In this document: piece after piece, positions 9,190-18,149 of the stretch
Numbering within the stretch: position 1 is the stretch's first letter
Layout: the number at the start of each line of letters is the position of its first letter
Origin: Nitrogeniibacter sp050293885
GTDB lineage: Bacteria > Pseudomonadota > Gammaproteobacteria > Burkholderiales > Rhodocyclaceae
Assembly: GCA_050293885.1 (NCBI GenBank)
Contig: JBNKNO010000011.1
Span: 1-64,000 of the forward strand
Direction of reading: 5' to 3'
Length of the DNA stretch: 64,000 nucleotides
The notes under the pieces: model-generated
Seen by the model: the letters and a program-made list of their open reading frames with translations, nothing else
Databases searched by the model: none
Told to the model about the DNA's origin: nothing
Position numbers and translations under genes: made by a program

Positions 9190-9213
9190 AAAAAAAGCCC
9201 GGCGGTGCCGGGC
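9190..9213 (-). terminator. Intrinsic terminator of the TonB receptor gene
   Basis: Minus-strand reading: stem GCCCGGC/GCCGGGC, 3-base loop, then a run of seven T. It lies 27 bases after the stop codon of the TonB-dependent receptor. Confidence 0.85.
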
Positions 9214-9240
9214 AATGGGTCATCTCAAAAGGAGAATCTT

Positions 9241-11352
9241 TCAGAAGGCGTACTTCGCGCTCACGCCGGCGTACCAGGAGGCGCTGGGGCCCGCCTCGTA
9301 ATAGCGCTTCCGGGACTCGCCTACCACGACCGAGCCGACATACTCGCGATCACCGATGTTTTCGAAGCGGAGCATTTCGCCAATCGTCCAGTCCCCCGAC
9401 TTCTGCTCGGCGCTCATGCGCACGTTGAAGATGGCGTACGCGGGCGCGGCGCGATCGGTATTGAGGTCGTGTACTTCCACCTTGCTGCGATAGATGCCTT
9501 CGAGGGCAGTGGTGATGCCGGTGGCCATGTGCTTGTAGGCAATTTCACCGTAGATCGTGGTGGCGGGGATGCCCGGAATGCGCTTGCCGTCATTGACGGC
9601 TGTGCCGTTGCTGACGAAGGCCTCGTCGTAGATGGCACGCATGTGCGTAAAGCTGCCGCGGGCGCTGATCGATTCCGTCAGTTGGCTGTCGAGCGCCAGT
9701 TCGATGCCTTGGCGCAGCGTGCTGCCGGCGTTCTGGTAGGTGGTGCGACCGCCCGATGAACTGGCCACCACGATTTCGTCCTCGGTGGTGATCTGGAAGA
9801 TGGCCGCATTCAGGCGCGTTTTGCTCGCCAAGCGTGCTTTGAGGCCAAGTTCGAATTGCTCGCTCTTGGCGGGCTTGAGGCCGAGATTGAGTGTGCCGCT
9901 ACCACTGGAGTAGGACACTTCACCGAACGTCGGCGTCTCGAAACCTGTGCCGGCGCTCGCGTAGAGATTGAGTGCGTCGGATACGCGGTAGATCACTCCG
10001 AGGGCGGGCGTCGTGCGGCTATACGTCTGGTCACCGCTGTCGTCACCGTTCGACAGGTAGTTGTCGTCCACATCGAAATGCACGCGGCTGTGGCGCAGCC
10101 CTGCGCTGAAGCTCCACGGGCCGTGCTCATAGTTGGCCTGCACGTAGGGGTCGATGCTCGACAGGGTGTCGATTTCGTCCCGGCGCAGCGCGCCGATCAC
10201 GCCCAGCGTGCTGCCGATGAAGTTTTCGTAGCCACGTCGATCGTCTTGCGACCAGTCGTAGTCCAGGCCACCGGTGACGGTGAGCACGTCGTCACCCAGC
10301 TCGATGTTGTGAATCCAGCGTGCGCCGAAACCGGCGAATTCACGGTCGAAATCAACCACGCCGCCGGAGTGGGCTGCAAAATTCACTTGAGGGAATTTCG
10401 GAATCGACAGCACCTGCATCACACTGCGCTGCCCCGCGTACGCCGTCACTTCCAGCCGGTGTTGTCCGAAGCTGCGCTCATAGTTGGCCCCCGCTTGCGC
10501 ATGAGAAAGATCCTTGCGGGTGTCAAAGTCGAGCGCAACCTGTTCAACCGCCTTCGGATCGGTCTTGAAGGTTTCCCACGTCGCACCCTTCGGGTCTTCC
10601 GTGCCGTCCTGCTTCAAGCCGTTGGCGACGAGGGTGAGCTTGCTGGCATCGTCCGGCTTGAGAACGATCTTGGCATAGGCCTGGTCGCGTCGTGTCTTGC
10701 TGTGGTCGCGGAAGCCGTCGGTTTCGAAGCGCGAGGCGTCGAGCAGGTAGCCCACGCCGCCTGTCGTGCCTTCCGCGCCGATCCCGGCTTTCCAGGTGTT
10801 GAAGCTGCCGCCCAGAAAGCGCCCGCCGATTTGCGGTTGCTCGGCGGGGTCACGCGTGAATAGCTGGATCACGCCGCCGGCGTGGTTGCCATACACGGTG
10901 GAGAAGGGGCCGCGCAGCACTTCGATACGCTCGGCCATGTCGAGATTGAAGGTGGCGACCTGACCCTGGCCATCCGGATTGGTGGCCGGAATGCCGTCGG
11001 CGATCAGCTTGACGCCGCGTACGCCGAAGGCCGAGCGGGCACCGAAGCCACGCACCGAAATCTGCAGGTCCTGCGCGTAGTTCTGCCGGTTCTGCACCAC
11101 CAGACCGGGCACCGCAATCAGCGATTCTGAGGCATTCACGCCCAGCTGACCCTGTGTGATGTCACTGCCTTTGACGACATCGATCGAGTAGGGGGTCTCG
11201 AAGCTCTCCGTTGCCGTACGGCTGCCGGTGACAACGACCGTGCCGAGGGCGGACGCGGTGTCCGCTGCCGTGGCTGACAGACCGAATCCGGCAATCAGGG
11301 CGGCGGCGAGAGCGTGCAATGGAGTGTGACTTTTTTGGCAATGCGCATTCAT
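9241..11352 (-). CDS. TonB-dependent outer-membrane receptor
   Basis: A 703-residue receptor. Signal peptide to about residue 30, a plug domain (about 40-150, with SVRGFGARSAFGVRGVKLIADGIPA and RIEVLRGPFSTVYG) and a C-terminal beta-barrel ending in an aromatic residue (YAGVSAKYAF). The VVVTGSRTATESFETPYSIDVV stretch includes a TonB-box-like start. Such receptors import siderophores, cobalamin or other scarce ligands using energy from TonB-ExbBD; no TonB genes are in view and the ligand cannot be named. It is a single gene with its own terminator and a 342-base divergent upstream region that contains one TTGGAGCA element (11490-11497). Confidence 0.92.
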   Translation of the reverse strand: MNAHCQKSHTPLHALAAALIAGFGLSATAADTASALGTVVVTGSRTATESFETPYSIDVVKGSDITQGQLGVNASESLIAVPGLVVQNRQNYAQDLQISVRGFGARSAFGVRGVKLIADGIPATNPDGQGQVATFNLDMAERIEVLRGPFSTVYGNHAGGVIQLFTRDPAEQPQIGGRFLGGSFNTWKAGIGAEGTTGGVGYLLDASRFETDGFRDHSKTRRDQAYAKIVLKPDDASKLTLVANGLKQDGTEDPKGATWETFKTDPKAVEQVALDFDTRKDLSHAQAGANYERSFGQHRLEVTAYAGQRSVMQVLSIPKFPQVNFAAHSGGVVDFDREFAGFGARWIHNIELGDDVLTVTGGLDYDWSQDDRRGYENFIGSTLGVIGALRRDEIDTLSSIDPYVQANYEHGPWSFSAGLRHSRVHFDVDDNYLSNGDDSGDQTYSRTTPALGVIYRVSDALNLYASAGTGFETPTFGEVSYSSGSGTLNLGLKPAKSEQFELGLKARLASKTRLNAAIFQITTEDEIVVASSSGGRTTYQNAGSTLRQGIELALDSQLTESISARGSFTHMRAIYDEAFVSNGTAVNDGKRIPGIPATTIYGEIAYKHMATGITTALEGIYRSKVEVHDLNTDRAAPAYAIFNVRMSAEQKSGDWTIGEMLRFENIGDREYVGSVVVGESRKRYYEAGPSASWYAGVSAKYAF

Positions 11353-11694
11353 CTTTTACATCCAGTTTCTGTAAATTTGTCCGAAATATACCGAGTGCGG
11401 CCGGTTACCGCGTCCGCGTATTGTTGAACCTCGGTTCATGAAAATCATGAGCATGAAAGTTGTTTCAGCCTGCAACAGCGTGTGGCAACTTGGAGCACTC
11501 GAGAATTTGCTGCGTTGTGGCGAGGGGCGAATTGTAACGGTATGTGTATCGCTTGCTGGCGTGATTTTTGAGGATTGATGCATAGCAGCGAACTTGCGAT
11601 GCGAATTTCCGGTATGCGATCTGCTATTGCATAAGGGGGTAGTCTGCGCGTGCGCAGGGCGAAACCCAAAAAAATACAAAGGAGAGGACCTGGA
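11353..11694. other. Divergent promoter region
   Basis: 342 bases between the TonB receptor (minus) and the first unknown gene (plus). No gene is seen. It is less GC-rich than its surroundings. It holds a TTGGAGCA copy at 11490-11497, shared with the alcohol oxidation locus, and a ribosome binding site GGAGAGG at 11681-11687 for the plus-strand gene. No convincing sigma-54 promoter was found here. Confidence 0.4.
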
Positions 11695-12405
11695 ATGTCT
11701 GATCAACGAGAAACCTGGAGACAGCTGTTGCAACTGGAGGCGCCTTGGCAGGTGCTCAAGTTGCGTCACGATGACAATGCACGACGGTTCGATATCTGGA
11801 TTGGTGTGGAAGCGCCGCGCCAGTGGTTCGGATTTGGCCGCCGTGCGAATGATCAGCAGGTGGAGCACTATTCGTGGCGCCATGTGAACTTCGGCGACTG
11901 GCGTGTGCACGTGTATGTGGCGCTGCCGGTAGGCACGAGCGTCGAAGGCGTGCCTTGGGCCGGCGAGTTCGATATGCCGTTCAGCAATCAGTTGGCGCGC
12001 CAGATTTTCGGTCTGCTCAAGTCGGATGTCAGTTTGCAGCGCATCTGCGATTTGCTCGATCTTCCGGTGTCCGAACTGTGGCGTTTCCGTTATGCGCTCG
12101 ATACCGGCCGTCTCAATGTCGGCGAGATGGCGCCGAAGGATATTCGCGTGGCCGAGGAGGCTGACAGCGACATTCCGGCACGGGATGACCCGGTCTGGGG
12201 CGACCTGATCGATGGCAAGCTTGAAATTGATATCCGGGTGCTGGGCCTGAAACTGATGCTCAGCCGCCTGCGCGCGCAAATGGAGAAGATTTCCGATGCC
12301 GAAATTCGCGATCTGAAGCTGCAGGAATTCCAGCGCTACTTCGCCAAGAACAAACAAATGCTGAGCCACGAGCTGGCGCAATTGAGGGAGGGCGCAAGTG
12401 TCTGA
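11695..12405 (+). CDS. Hypothetical protein, first gene of an unknown two-gene unit
   Basis: A 236-residue soluble protein I do not recognise. It has no signal peptide or membrane segment, is rich in Trp in the first 100 residues, contains a possible helix-turn-helix-like segment around residues 112-135 (VSLQRICDLLDLPVSELW), and ends in charged helices. The ATG at 11695 is preferred because a GGAGAGG ribosome binding site lies just before it. Its last 8 bases overlap the GTG start of the next gene, implying translational coupling, so the two products probably act together. Confidence 0.65.
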   Translation: MSDQRETWRQLLQLEAPWQVLKLRHDDNARRFDIWIGVEAPRQWFGFGRRANDQQVEHYSWRHVNFGDWRVHVYVALPVGTSVEGVPWAGEFDMPFSNQLARQIFGLLKSDVSLQRICDLLDLPVSELWRFRYALDTGRLNVGEMAPKDIRVAEEADSDIPARDDPVWGDLIDGKLEIDIRVLGLKLMLSRLRAQMEKISDAEIRDLKLQEFQRYFAKNKQMLSHELAQLREGASV

Positions 12406-13393
12406 TCCAAATGTAATTGAAGGATTGCCTGGCGGCCTGATGGATGTGTCGGCGGCAGCCGACCTGATCAAGAAAGGCGAGTACGTGGTGGTCGCGGGTG
12501 ACGCCGAGTTGTTGGCCAAGCTGCCGAAGGGCAACTGGATCGGCGGCACGATTCCGTATTTCATGGGGCCGCGCGGGGGTGAGTGTTCCCGCAAGCAGGT
12601 GTTCGTGACCCGCGTGGGCGGGCCGTCCGAGTCACCGACGATTCGTACCTACGACGTGACCAACCTTGATCAGGTGTGTGTGGACGCGCCCGACAATGGG
12701 TACAGCCTCATCATCCTGCCGGCGTTCTCGGCCGTGCATGCGCACTACGCACGCAATGCGCCGGGTTTCGAAGACATGTTCGTCAAGCCGGTCATCGGCT
12801 GGGTGTCGGGCGTGCATCTCGATCAGCTTGCCGAAGCGGTACCGCAGGTGTTCGACGGCACCAAAGGCACGGCCGAGGCGGATTCCGCCGTGGTGATGCA
12901 TGTGCCGTTGCCGCCGACCTGCTACGCCCGTGTCGACATCATCAACGGCATGCAGCAGGGCAACGGGCCGACGATCCGCTTTCCGTCGACCGGTTTTTCG
13001 GCCACGACTGCGATTATCGACGGGGTCGAGCAGAATCTCGCCCAGTACCTGGTGAAGAACAATATCGACATCAAGTTGCCGCTGGTGGCTGACTACTGCG
13101 GTGCGATGATCAACGTGTCGATCAAGGGCGTGGACGAGAAAGAAGGCCGTGTGGATTTCTACGCGCCGGTGTTTGCCGATTCGGAGTACCGGGTGGCCGA
13201 GGGCCACATTCCGTCACTGAGCGTTGATGACGGCAAAGGGGCGAGTTTTTCGTGCAACTGCATTCTCAACTATCTGTACGGTGAGCTCGAAGGCAAGAGC
13301 ACGGCGGCGTTCACCGGCCCGATGACCTTTGGCGAAATTGCCTATCTGCTGCTCAACCAGACCCTGGTGCACATGAGCATCGTGCGCAACTAG
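12398..13393 (+). CDS. Hypothetical protein, second gene of the unknown unit
   Basis: A 331-residue protein of unknown function starting with GTG and overlapping the previous gene by 8 bases. It is soluble and evenly mixed alpha/beta. Segments such as GNWIGGTIPYFMG, the Cys-containing FSCNCILNYLYGELEG and GPMTFGEIAYLLLNQTLVHM look like a conserved enzyme-like or sensory fold, loosely recalling FIST-type sensor domains, but I cannot assign a family. No signal peptide. The pair is followed by a long perfect inverted repeat before the MoxR gene. Confidence 0.65.
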   Translation: MSDPNVIEGLPGGLMDVSAAADLIKKGEYVVVAGDAELLAKLPKGNWIGGTIPYFMGPRGGECSRKQVFVTRVGGPSESPTIRTYDVTNLDQVCVDAPDNGYSLIILPAFSAVHAHYARNAPGFEDMFVKPVIGWVSGVHLDQLAEAVPQVFDGTKGTAEADSAVVMHVPLPPTCYARVDIINGMQQGNGPTIRFPSTGFSATTAIIDGVEQNLAQYLVKNNIDIKLPLVADYCGAMINVSIKGVDEKEGRVDFYAPVFADSEYRVAEGHIPSLSVDDGKGASFSCNCILNYLYGELEGKSTAAFTGPMTFGEIAYLLLNQTLVHMSIVRN

Positions 13394-13465
13394 CGAGGCT
13401 GACTGACGGCGCTGGCAATGTGGCACCTCGTGCGTTGGTGACGGGGTGCTGCCGCTCGGCGCGTC

Positions 13466-13527
13466 ACGCATTCAGGGCCTGCGCGCATCCCGTCGTCGGA
13501 TTGGATGCGCGCAGGCCCTGAATGCGT
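13466..13527. repeat. 25-bp perfect inverted repeat with a 12-base loop
   Basis: Arms 13466-13490 and 13503-13527 are exact reverse complements, GC-rich, with outer ends ACGCATTCAGGGCC and GGCCCTGAATGCGT. It lies 72 bases after the unknown two-gene unit and 58 before the MoxR start. There is no T-run on the plus side, so it is not a classic intrinsic terminator, though such a stem could stop transcription, protect an mRNA end, or be a dispersed palindromic element. Confidence 0.85.
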
Positions 13528-13585
13528 TGGCAGACTTGGCGAAAGTCAAGGCGCGCGGGGGACTGCTTCTTTTATGATGTGGCTC

Positions 13586-14992
13586 ATGAGCGAACTGACC
13601 CCCAACACCGACCTTCACGGCCGACTGAGCCGTTTTGCCCAATCCCTCAATGCCGGTCTCGTCGAGCGCGACGACGCGGTGCGTCTGGTGCTGCTGGCCG
13701 CGCTGGCGGGCGAACACAGCCTGCTGATCGGCCCGCCGGGTACCGCCAAGAGCGAACTGGCGCGCCGCTTGCGGCTGGTGTTCGATGGCGCACGCTACTT
13801 CGAACGGCTGCTGACCCGGTTTTCCGTTCCGGAAGAACTGTTTGGTCCGCTGTCGATCAGCGCGCTCGAACAAGACCGCTACGAGCGTCAGACGCGCGGC
13901 TTTCTGCCCGAAGCCAGCATCGCTTTCATCGACGAAGTGTTCAAGGCCAACAGTGCCATCCTCAACGCCTTGCTGACCTTGCTCAACGAACGTGAGTTCG
14001 ACAACGGCGCGGGGCGATTGCACTGCCCGCTGGTGTCGGTCGTCGGCGCGAGTAACGAAGTGCCTGACGACGAGGTGGCCGAAGCCTTCTACGACCGTTT
14101 CCTCGTGCGTCTGACACTGGCGCCGGTCTCCGAAGCCGCCTTTGGGCAGTTGCTCGAATTGCCCAGTGAAATGCAGGCGGTGCACGTTGACGCGCCGCTG
14201 ACCGACGCGGACCGGCAGGCGTTGGTGGCAAGCGCCGCGCAGGTTCGGGTGCCGGACGAAGTCCGCGCGCTGCTGGCCGAGTTGCGCACGCATGTGGCGA
14301 CCATCCCGCTGGCGGTGTCGGACCGCCGATGGGTCAAGATCGTCGGTTTGTTGCGTACGGCGGCGGCTACTGAAGGGCGGTCGACGGTGTCGGTGTGGGA
14401 TCTGTGCCTGGTGCCGGTGTGCATCGCGGCCGATGTTGAATCGCAGACGGCACTGACCGAGTGGCTGACCGGTCGACTGGGCGTGCAGGCGGCGTTTTCG
14501 CCGCCGCGCATGACGCGCGCGGTCGAGGCGTTCGAGGCGCAGCTGACCGCCGAACTGCGGGCCAACGATCTGGACTTCGATGACAGTGGGCGCCTGCGCT
14601 TTTCGCCCGACGAGGTCGCCGGCGAACTGGCCGACGACATCGGCGATGCCAAGGGCGGTTCGGCGGCCCTGCGCATGAAATACCAACGGCGCCGGCGCTA
14701 CGGCGACACGCACATTCGCGCACGCACCGAGCAGATCGACGCCTTGCGCGCGCGCCTGGCAGGCTACCGCGACGAGTTGTCCGCCTGCGCGCAGGAACTG
14801 GCGGCGTTTCGTCAGCGCAGCCTGTGGATGTCCCCCGCGTTCGGCGATGGCGCGCAAGCGCATCTGGCGGATACCGGGACGGCGCTCGCCGTCCTCGACG
14901 CTCGCCTGCTCAAGTCCCGCGAGGGTTTTGAAACCCTGCCGCGACTCGACGCCGATCCGGGGACGGTGCCCGACCCGGTCCTCTACGACTGA
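13586..14992 (+). CDS. MoxR-family AAA+ ATPase (RavA-like)
   Basis: A 468-residue AAA+ ATPase. Walker A is GPPGTAKSE (about residue 49), Walker B is IAFIDEVFKANSAILNALL (about residue 113), sensor I is SVVGASNEVPDD, and an arginine-finger region AFYDRFLVRL follows. This is the MoxR layout; the long C-terminal part (about 300-468) resembles RavA. MoxR proteins act as chaperone-like ATPases in partnership with a VWA-domain protein, which is the next gene here. The ATG at 13586 is chosen because the conserved region begins soon after it and the earlier reading crosses the inverted repeat. Confidence 0.9.
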   Translation: MSELTPNTDLHGRLSRFAQSLNAGLVERDDAVRLVLLAALAGEHSLLIGPPGTAKSELARRLRLVFDGARYFERLLTRFSVPEELFGPLSISALEQDRYERQTRGFLPEASIAFIDEVFKANSAILNALLTLLNEREFDNGAGRLHCPLVSVVGASNEVPDDEVAEAFYDRFLVRLTLAPVSEAAFGQLLELPSEMQAVHVDAPLTDADRQALVASAAQVRVPDEVRALLAELRTHVATIPLAVSDRRWVKIVGLLRTAAATEGRSTVSVWDLCLVPVCIAADVESQTALTEWLTGRLGVQAAFSPPRMTRAVEAFEAQLTAELRANDLDFDDSGRLRFSPDEVAGELADDIGDAKGGSAALRMKYQRRRRYGDTHIRARTEQIDALRARLAGYRDELSACAQELAAFRQRSLWMSPAFGDGAQAHLADTGTALAVLDARLLKSREGFETLPRLDADPGTVPDPVLYD

Positions 14993-14993
14993 C

Positions 14994-16574
14994 ATGGCGC
15001 CCGCGCCTGCCGCCTCGGTCCGCTTGTTTGCCTCGCTCGAGGCACGCCTGGCGCCCCTCGATGCGTTGCCGCGCAGCTTGTGGCTGGGCGGGCTGACGCA
15101 CTCCCACGGCACGCTTGAACCGCGCCTGGGGCAACTGGCGGCCATGCGCGATGCACTGGCGGACGGCGCACTGCCGGGGGTCGATGACTGGCGCTGGCCG
15201 GACGGCGCCATTGGTCGTCCGCTGCACGACATCTTCGTGCGCCAGCGCCTGGCGACGTACTGCCGAGACCAGTCCGGCCTGATCGATACCGTGCTGCAAA
15301 GCCTGCTGTTTCATCTGGATTTCATCGTCGACTATCAGGATCGGGGCGCCAGCCCGGAACGCGCCGTACAGATGGCGCTCGAAGCCTTCGAGGGAGACTG
15401 GCAGGACCGCCGCGGCGAAATGGACGAGTTGATCGACGTCTTCGGCAGCTTGCCCGACGATGGCAAGAACACCCGCTGGGACGTGATGCGCGGGCTGTTG
15501 CGCTCGGCCGGTTGGCAGGAGGTGGTGCGCATCCGGCGCCTGCTCGAACGCCTGCCCGAACTGAGCCGTGTCATCCAGTCGCTCGGGCGTGCGCGGGCGA
15601 CGGACGAGATCGATAGCGGGCGCTTGCGCAAGACGCCGACGATGATGCCGGCGACCGCCATGCTGACGCGAACGCGTACGGTGCGCGTGCCCGATCTGCC
15701 GGGCGAGACGCGCGGCATCCAGCGTTCCGATCGCATCGCGCGCATGCTGCCGATCGAGTCAACCCTGCTGGGTCACCCCAAGCTGCGCCTGGTGTGGCAC
15801 GCCCGGCGTGCCGAGCGCACGCTGCTGACCTACGAAGACGACGACCGCATGCAGGAAGTGGTGCATGAGGAGGCGCCGGTGTGGCTGCCCGACCCCGCGC
15901 CGCAACCCGAGCAGCGCATGGAAATGGGCCCCATGCTGGTGTGCGTGGACACCTCCGGCTCGATGCAGGGCGGGGCCGAGGCGGTGGCCAAGGCGACCGT
16001 GCTCGAAGCCGTGCGCCATGCCCACGCGCAAAAGCGTGCCTGTCACGTGTTCGCCTTCGGTGGGCCGGAGGAGATCGTGGAAATGCCGTTGTCGGTCGAT
16101 TGCGACGGCATCGAGCGCATCACGCGCTTTCTCGGGCAGGCCTTCCGCGGCGGCACGGATATCTGTGGTCCGCTCGAGCGCAGCATCGAGATGGTCGAGA
16201 CCGAGCAATGGAACATGGCCGATCTGCTGATTGCCTCCGACGGCGAATTCGGTGCCACCGACGAGCTCGCCGAGCGCCTCAAGGCCGCCAAGAACACGCG
16301 CGGTTTGCGGGTGCAGGGGGTGCTCATCGGCGACCGTGAAACCATCGGCCTGCTCGAAGTGGCCGACGACATTTTCTGGGTGCGCGACTGGCGACGCTAC
16401 GGCGAATCGGACGCCGATTCGCCGGTGCACTCCAAGAGCCTCACCGCCATGTATTTCCCCGGCGCCTTGCGCTCACCCGAGAACCGGGCCGGCACGCGCT
16501 CGGGCAGCGAAGCCTCCGCCGCCGTGCGCGCGGGGCTGCATCAACAATTACCCTCGCAGGAGAAGGATTCATGA
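14994..16574 (+). CDS. VWA-domain protein (ViaA/CoxE-like partner of MoxR)
   Basis: A 526-residue protein starting one base after the MoxR stop. The C-terminal half is a von Willebrand A domain with the metal-ion site DTSGSM (about residue 318) and a downstream RGGTD and ASDGEFG. The N-terminal 250 residues are helical. VWA proteins next to MoxR ATPases act as the adaptor for metal cofactor insertion or complex assembly, as with RavA-ViaA. Its ATGA overlap with the following DUF364 gene makes a tight three-gene operon. The particular target is unknown. Confidence 0.88.
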   Translation: MAPAPAASVRLFASLEARLAPLDALPRSLWLGGLTHSHGTLEPRLGQLAAMRDALADGALPGVDDWRWPDGAIGRPLHDIFVRQRLATYCRDQSGLIDTVLQSLLFHLDFIVDYQDRGASPERAVQMALEAFEGDWQDRRGEMDELIDVFGSLPDDGKNTRWDVMRGLLRSAGWQEVVRIRRLLERLPELSRVIQSLGRARATDEIDSGRLRKTPTMMPATAMLTRTRTVRVPDLPGETRGIQRSDRIARMLPIESTLLGHPKLRLVWHARRAERTLLTYEDDDRMQEVVHEEAPVWLPDPAPQPEQRMEMGPMLVCVDTSGSMQGGAEAVAKATVLEAVRHAHAQKRACHVFAFGGPEEIVEMPLSVDCDGIERITRFLGQAFRGGTDICGPLERSIEMVETEQWNMADLLIASDGEFGATDELAERLKAAKNTRGLRVQGVLIGDRETIGLLEVADDIFWVRDWRRYGESDADSPVHSKSLTAMYFPGALRSPENRAGTRSGSEASAAVRAGLHQQLPSQEKDS

Positions 16575-17398
16575 GTTTTGCCGCCGACTATCTCGCGCTG
16601 CTCGCGCCGTTCGCCGGTAGCCTGCCCAAAGTACGGGCCTTGCATCTGCCGCCGATCGAAATGGCCGGCAGCAAGAATGGCGAGTTTTGCGCCATCGAGC
16701 TCGAGGACGGCGCGCTGGGCTTGTCGTACGTGCTGCTCGACGACACCTTGCGCAAGTTGCTGGGTGCGCGCGACGGGCTCGGCCTGCAGGGGATGGATGC
16801 GTTCACGCTGGCGCAGGGCTTTGTCGACGGCGCGGGTGTGCAGCGCACGCTGGGCTTTGCTGCGGCCAACGCCATCACTCGCCATCTGTTCGACCGCGCC
16901 GGCTATCGGGCGCCCGACAGCGTCGATTCGATCGGCGGGCTCGACCCGGCCAAGGGCGACCGTATCGGCATGATCGGCTTCTTTTGCCCGTTGGCCGATC
17001 GCATCGTGGCGGCTGGCGCGCAGTTGACGGTGGTGGAACTGAAGGCGGAACTGGCCGGCGAGCGCGACGGCTACACGGTAACCACCGACCCGGAGGCGCT
17101 GCGCGACTGCGACAAGGTGTTGTCGACCAGCACCATCTTGCTCAACGACACGCTCGAACGCATGCTCGGCCAGTGTGCCGGTGCCCAGCGCTTCGCCATG
17201 ATCGGCCCGAGCGCCGGTTGCATTCCCGATCCCCTGTTCGCACGCGGCGTGACGTTGCTGGGTGGTAGCTGGATCGACGATGGCCCGGCGTTCATCGAGG
17301 CGCTGGCCAGTGGCGAGGGCTGGGGTGCCTACGCACGAAAAAGCGCGATTACGCCCGCCGACTACCCGGGTTGGACGGCGTTGTGCGCGCGCATGTGA
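16571..17398 (+). CDS. DUF364 / putative heavy-metal chelation protein
   Basis: A 275-residue soluble protein overlapping the VWA gene by 4 bases (ATGA). GMIGFFCPLADRI, DKVLSTSTILLNDTLERML and MIGPSAGCIPDPLF match the DUF364 family, whose structural members have a Rossmann-like domain proposed to bind metals. Coupling to a MoxR-VWA pair suggests a role in metal delivery or maturation of a metalloprotein; this is inference from context. Confidence 0.8.
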   Translation: MSFAADYLALLAPFAGSLPKVRALHLPPIEMAGSKNGEFCAIELEDGALGLSYVLLDDTLRKLLGARDGLGLQGMDAFTLAQGFVDGAGVQRTLGFAAANAITRHLFDRAGYRAPDSVDSIGGLDPAKGDRIGMIGFFCPLADRIVAAGAQLTVVELKAELAGERDGYTVTTDPEALRDCDKVLSTSTILLNDTLERMLGQCAGAQRFAMIGPSAGCIPDPLFARGVTLLGGSWIDDGPAFIEALASGEGWGAYARKSAITPADYPGWTALCARM

Positions 17399-17413
17399 GC
17401 ACGCCAATGGTGT

Positions 17414-18025
17414 TCACAGGCGACTCAAGGCGCGCTCGATCGGGGCAATGAGTTGCGGCGCCCAGTGGCGCGCGGCGACATAGACCAGCAGTGCGATGGC
17501 GACCCAGAGCGCAAGGGTGCTCCAGGTGTTGCGCCTGTTTTCGCGACGAATCGGCTGCGTCGCGAATCCACTCGGCGTCGAGCGGCTGGCCGTCGTGTTG
17601 TCGACGGTGGCTGGCGACATGCGCTGCGCTGAATCCCCCTCGGTGACGAAGTGCGCGGTGCGACCGAGCAGGACGACCCGGTGCTTCGCATGGGTGAGCA
17701 CAAGCCGGTCGTGATCGTCCGGCGACTGGCGGGTGAGGTCGTGTGGCAGCCACACCTGGCCACCACCAAAGATCGGGTGCATCCGCACCGCCAGACCCGA
17801 GGCGTATTGCTCGACACGAACACAGCCTTTGGCGCTTGAGCCATTGACCTGTGCGTCTCCCCAAGACGATTTGCGCAACAGCGGGCCGGCGCTGGCCGGG
17901 ATGGTGTCGGTCATGCGCGCGAGGCGACCGATCAGCCGTGTCAGGCCGATCCAGAAGGCCACGAACATGCCGATGGCGATCACGGGAATCACCGCGGCGG
18001 GTAAGGGGATGTCGAGTAGATTCAT
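17414..18025 (-). CDS. Hypothetical membrane protein with two terminal helices
   Basis: A 203-residue protein of unknown function. A hydrophobic helix lies at residues 9-32 and another near 168-187, with a soluble middle (about 40-160) that looks beta-rich. It is convergent with the DUF364 gene (15 bases between) and divergent from the next exported protein (124 bases). No family was recognised. Confidence 0.55.
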   Translation of the reverse strand: MNLLDIPLPAAVIPVIAIGMFVAFWIGLTRLIGRLARMTDTIPASAGPLLRKSSWGDAQVNGSSAKGCVRVEQYASGLAVRMHPIFGGGQVWLPHDLTRQSPDDHDRLVLTHAKHRVVLLGRTAHFVTEGDSAQRMSPATVDNTTASRSTPSGFATQPIRRENRRNTWSTLALWVAIALLVYVAARHWAPQLIAPIERALSRL

Positions 18026-18149
18026 GCGTGAGCAGTGGCGTTGTCGAGTGACCGAGACTACGCAAGCAACGGCGTTGGCTCAAGCCGACTTGAGCTTGCG
18101 CGGACGCGTGGGCACACTCCGTCATCAGATGATGGCCAAGGTGTCAGGA

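Noticed and set aside
8714..9223. A longer N-terminus for the OpgC-like protein
   Set aside because: The 170 added residues have no membrane or family character and cross a terminator.
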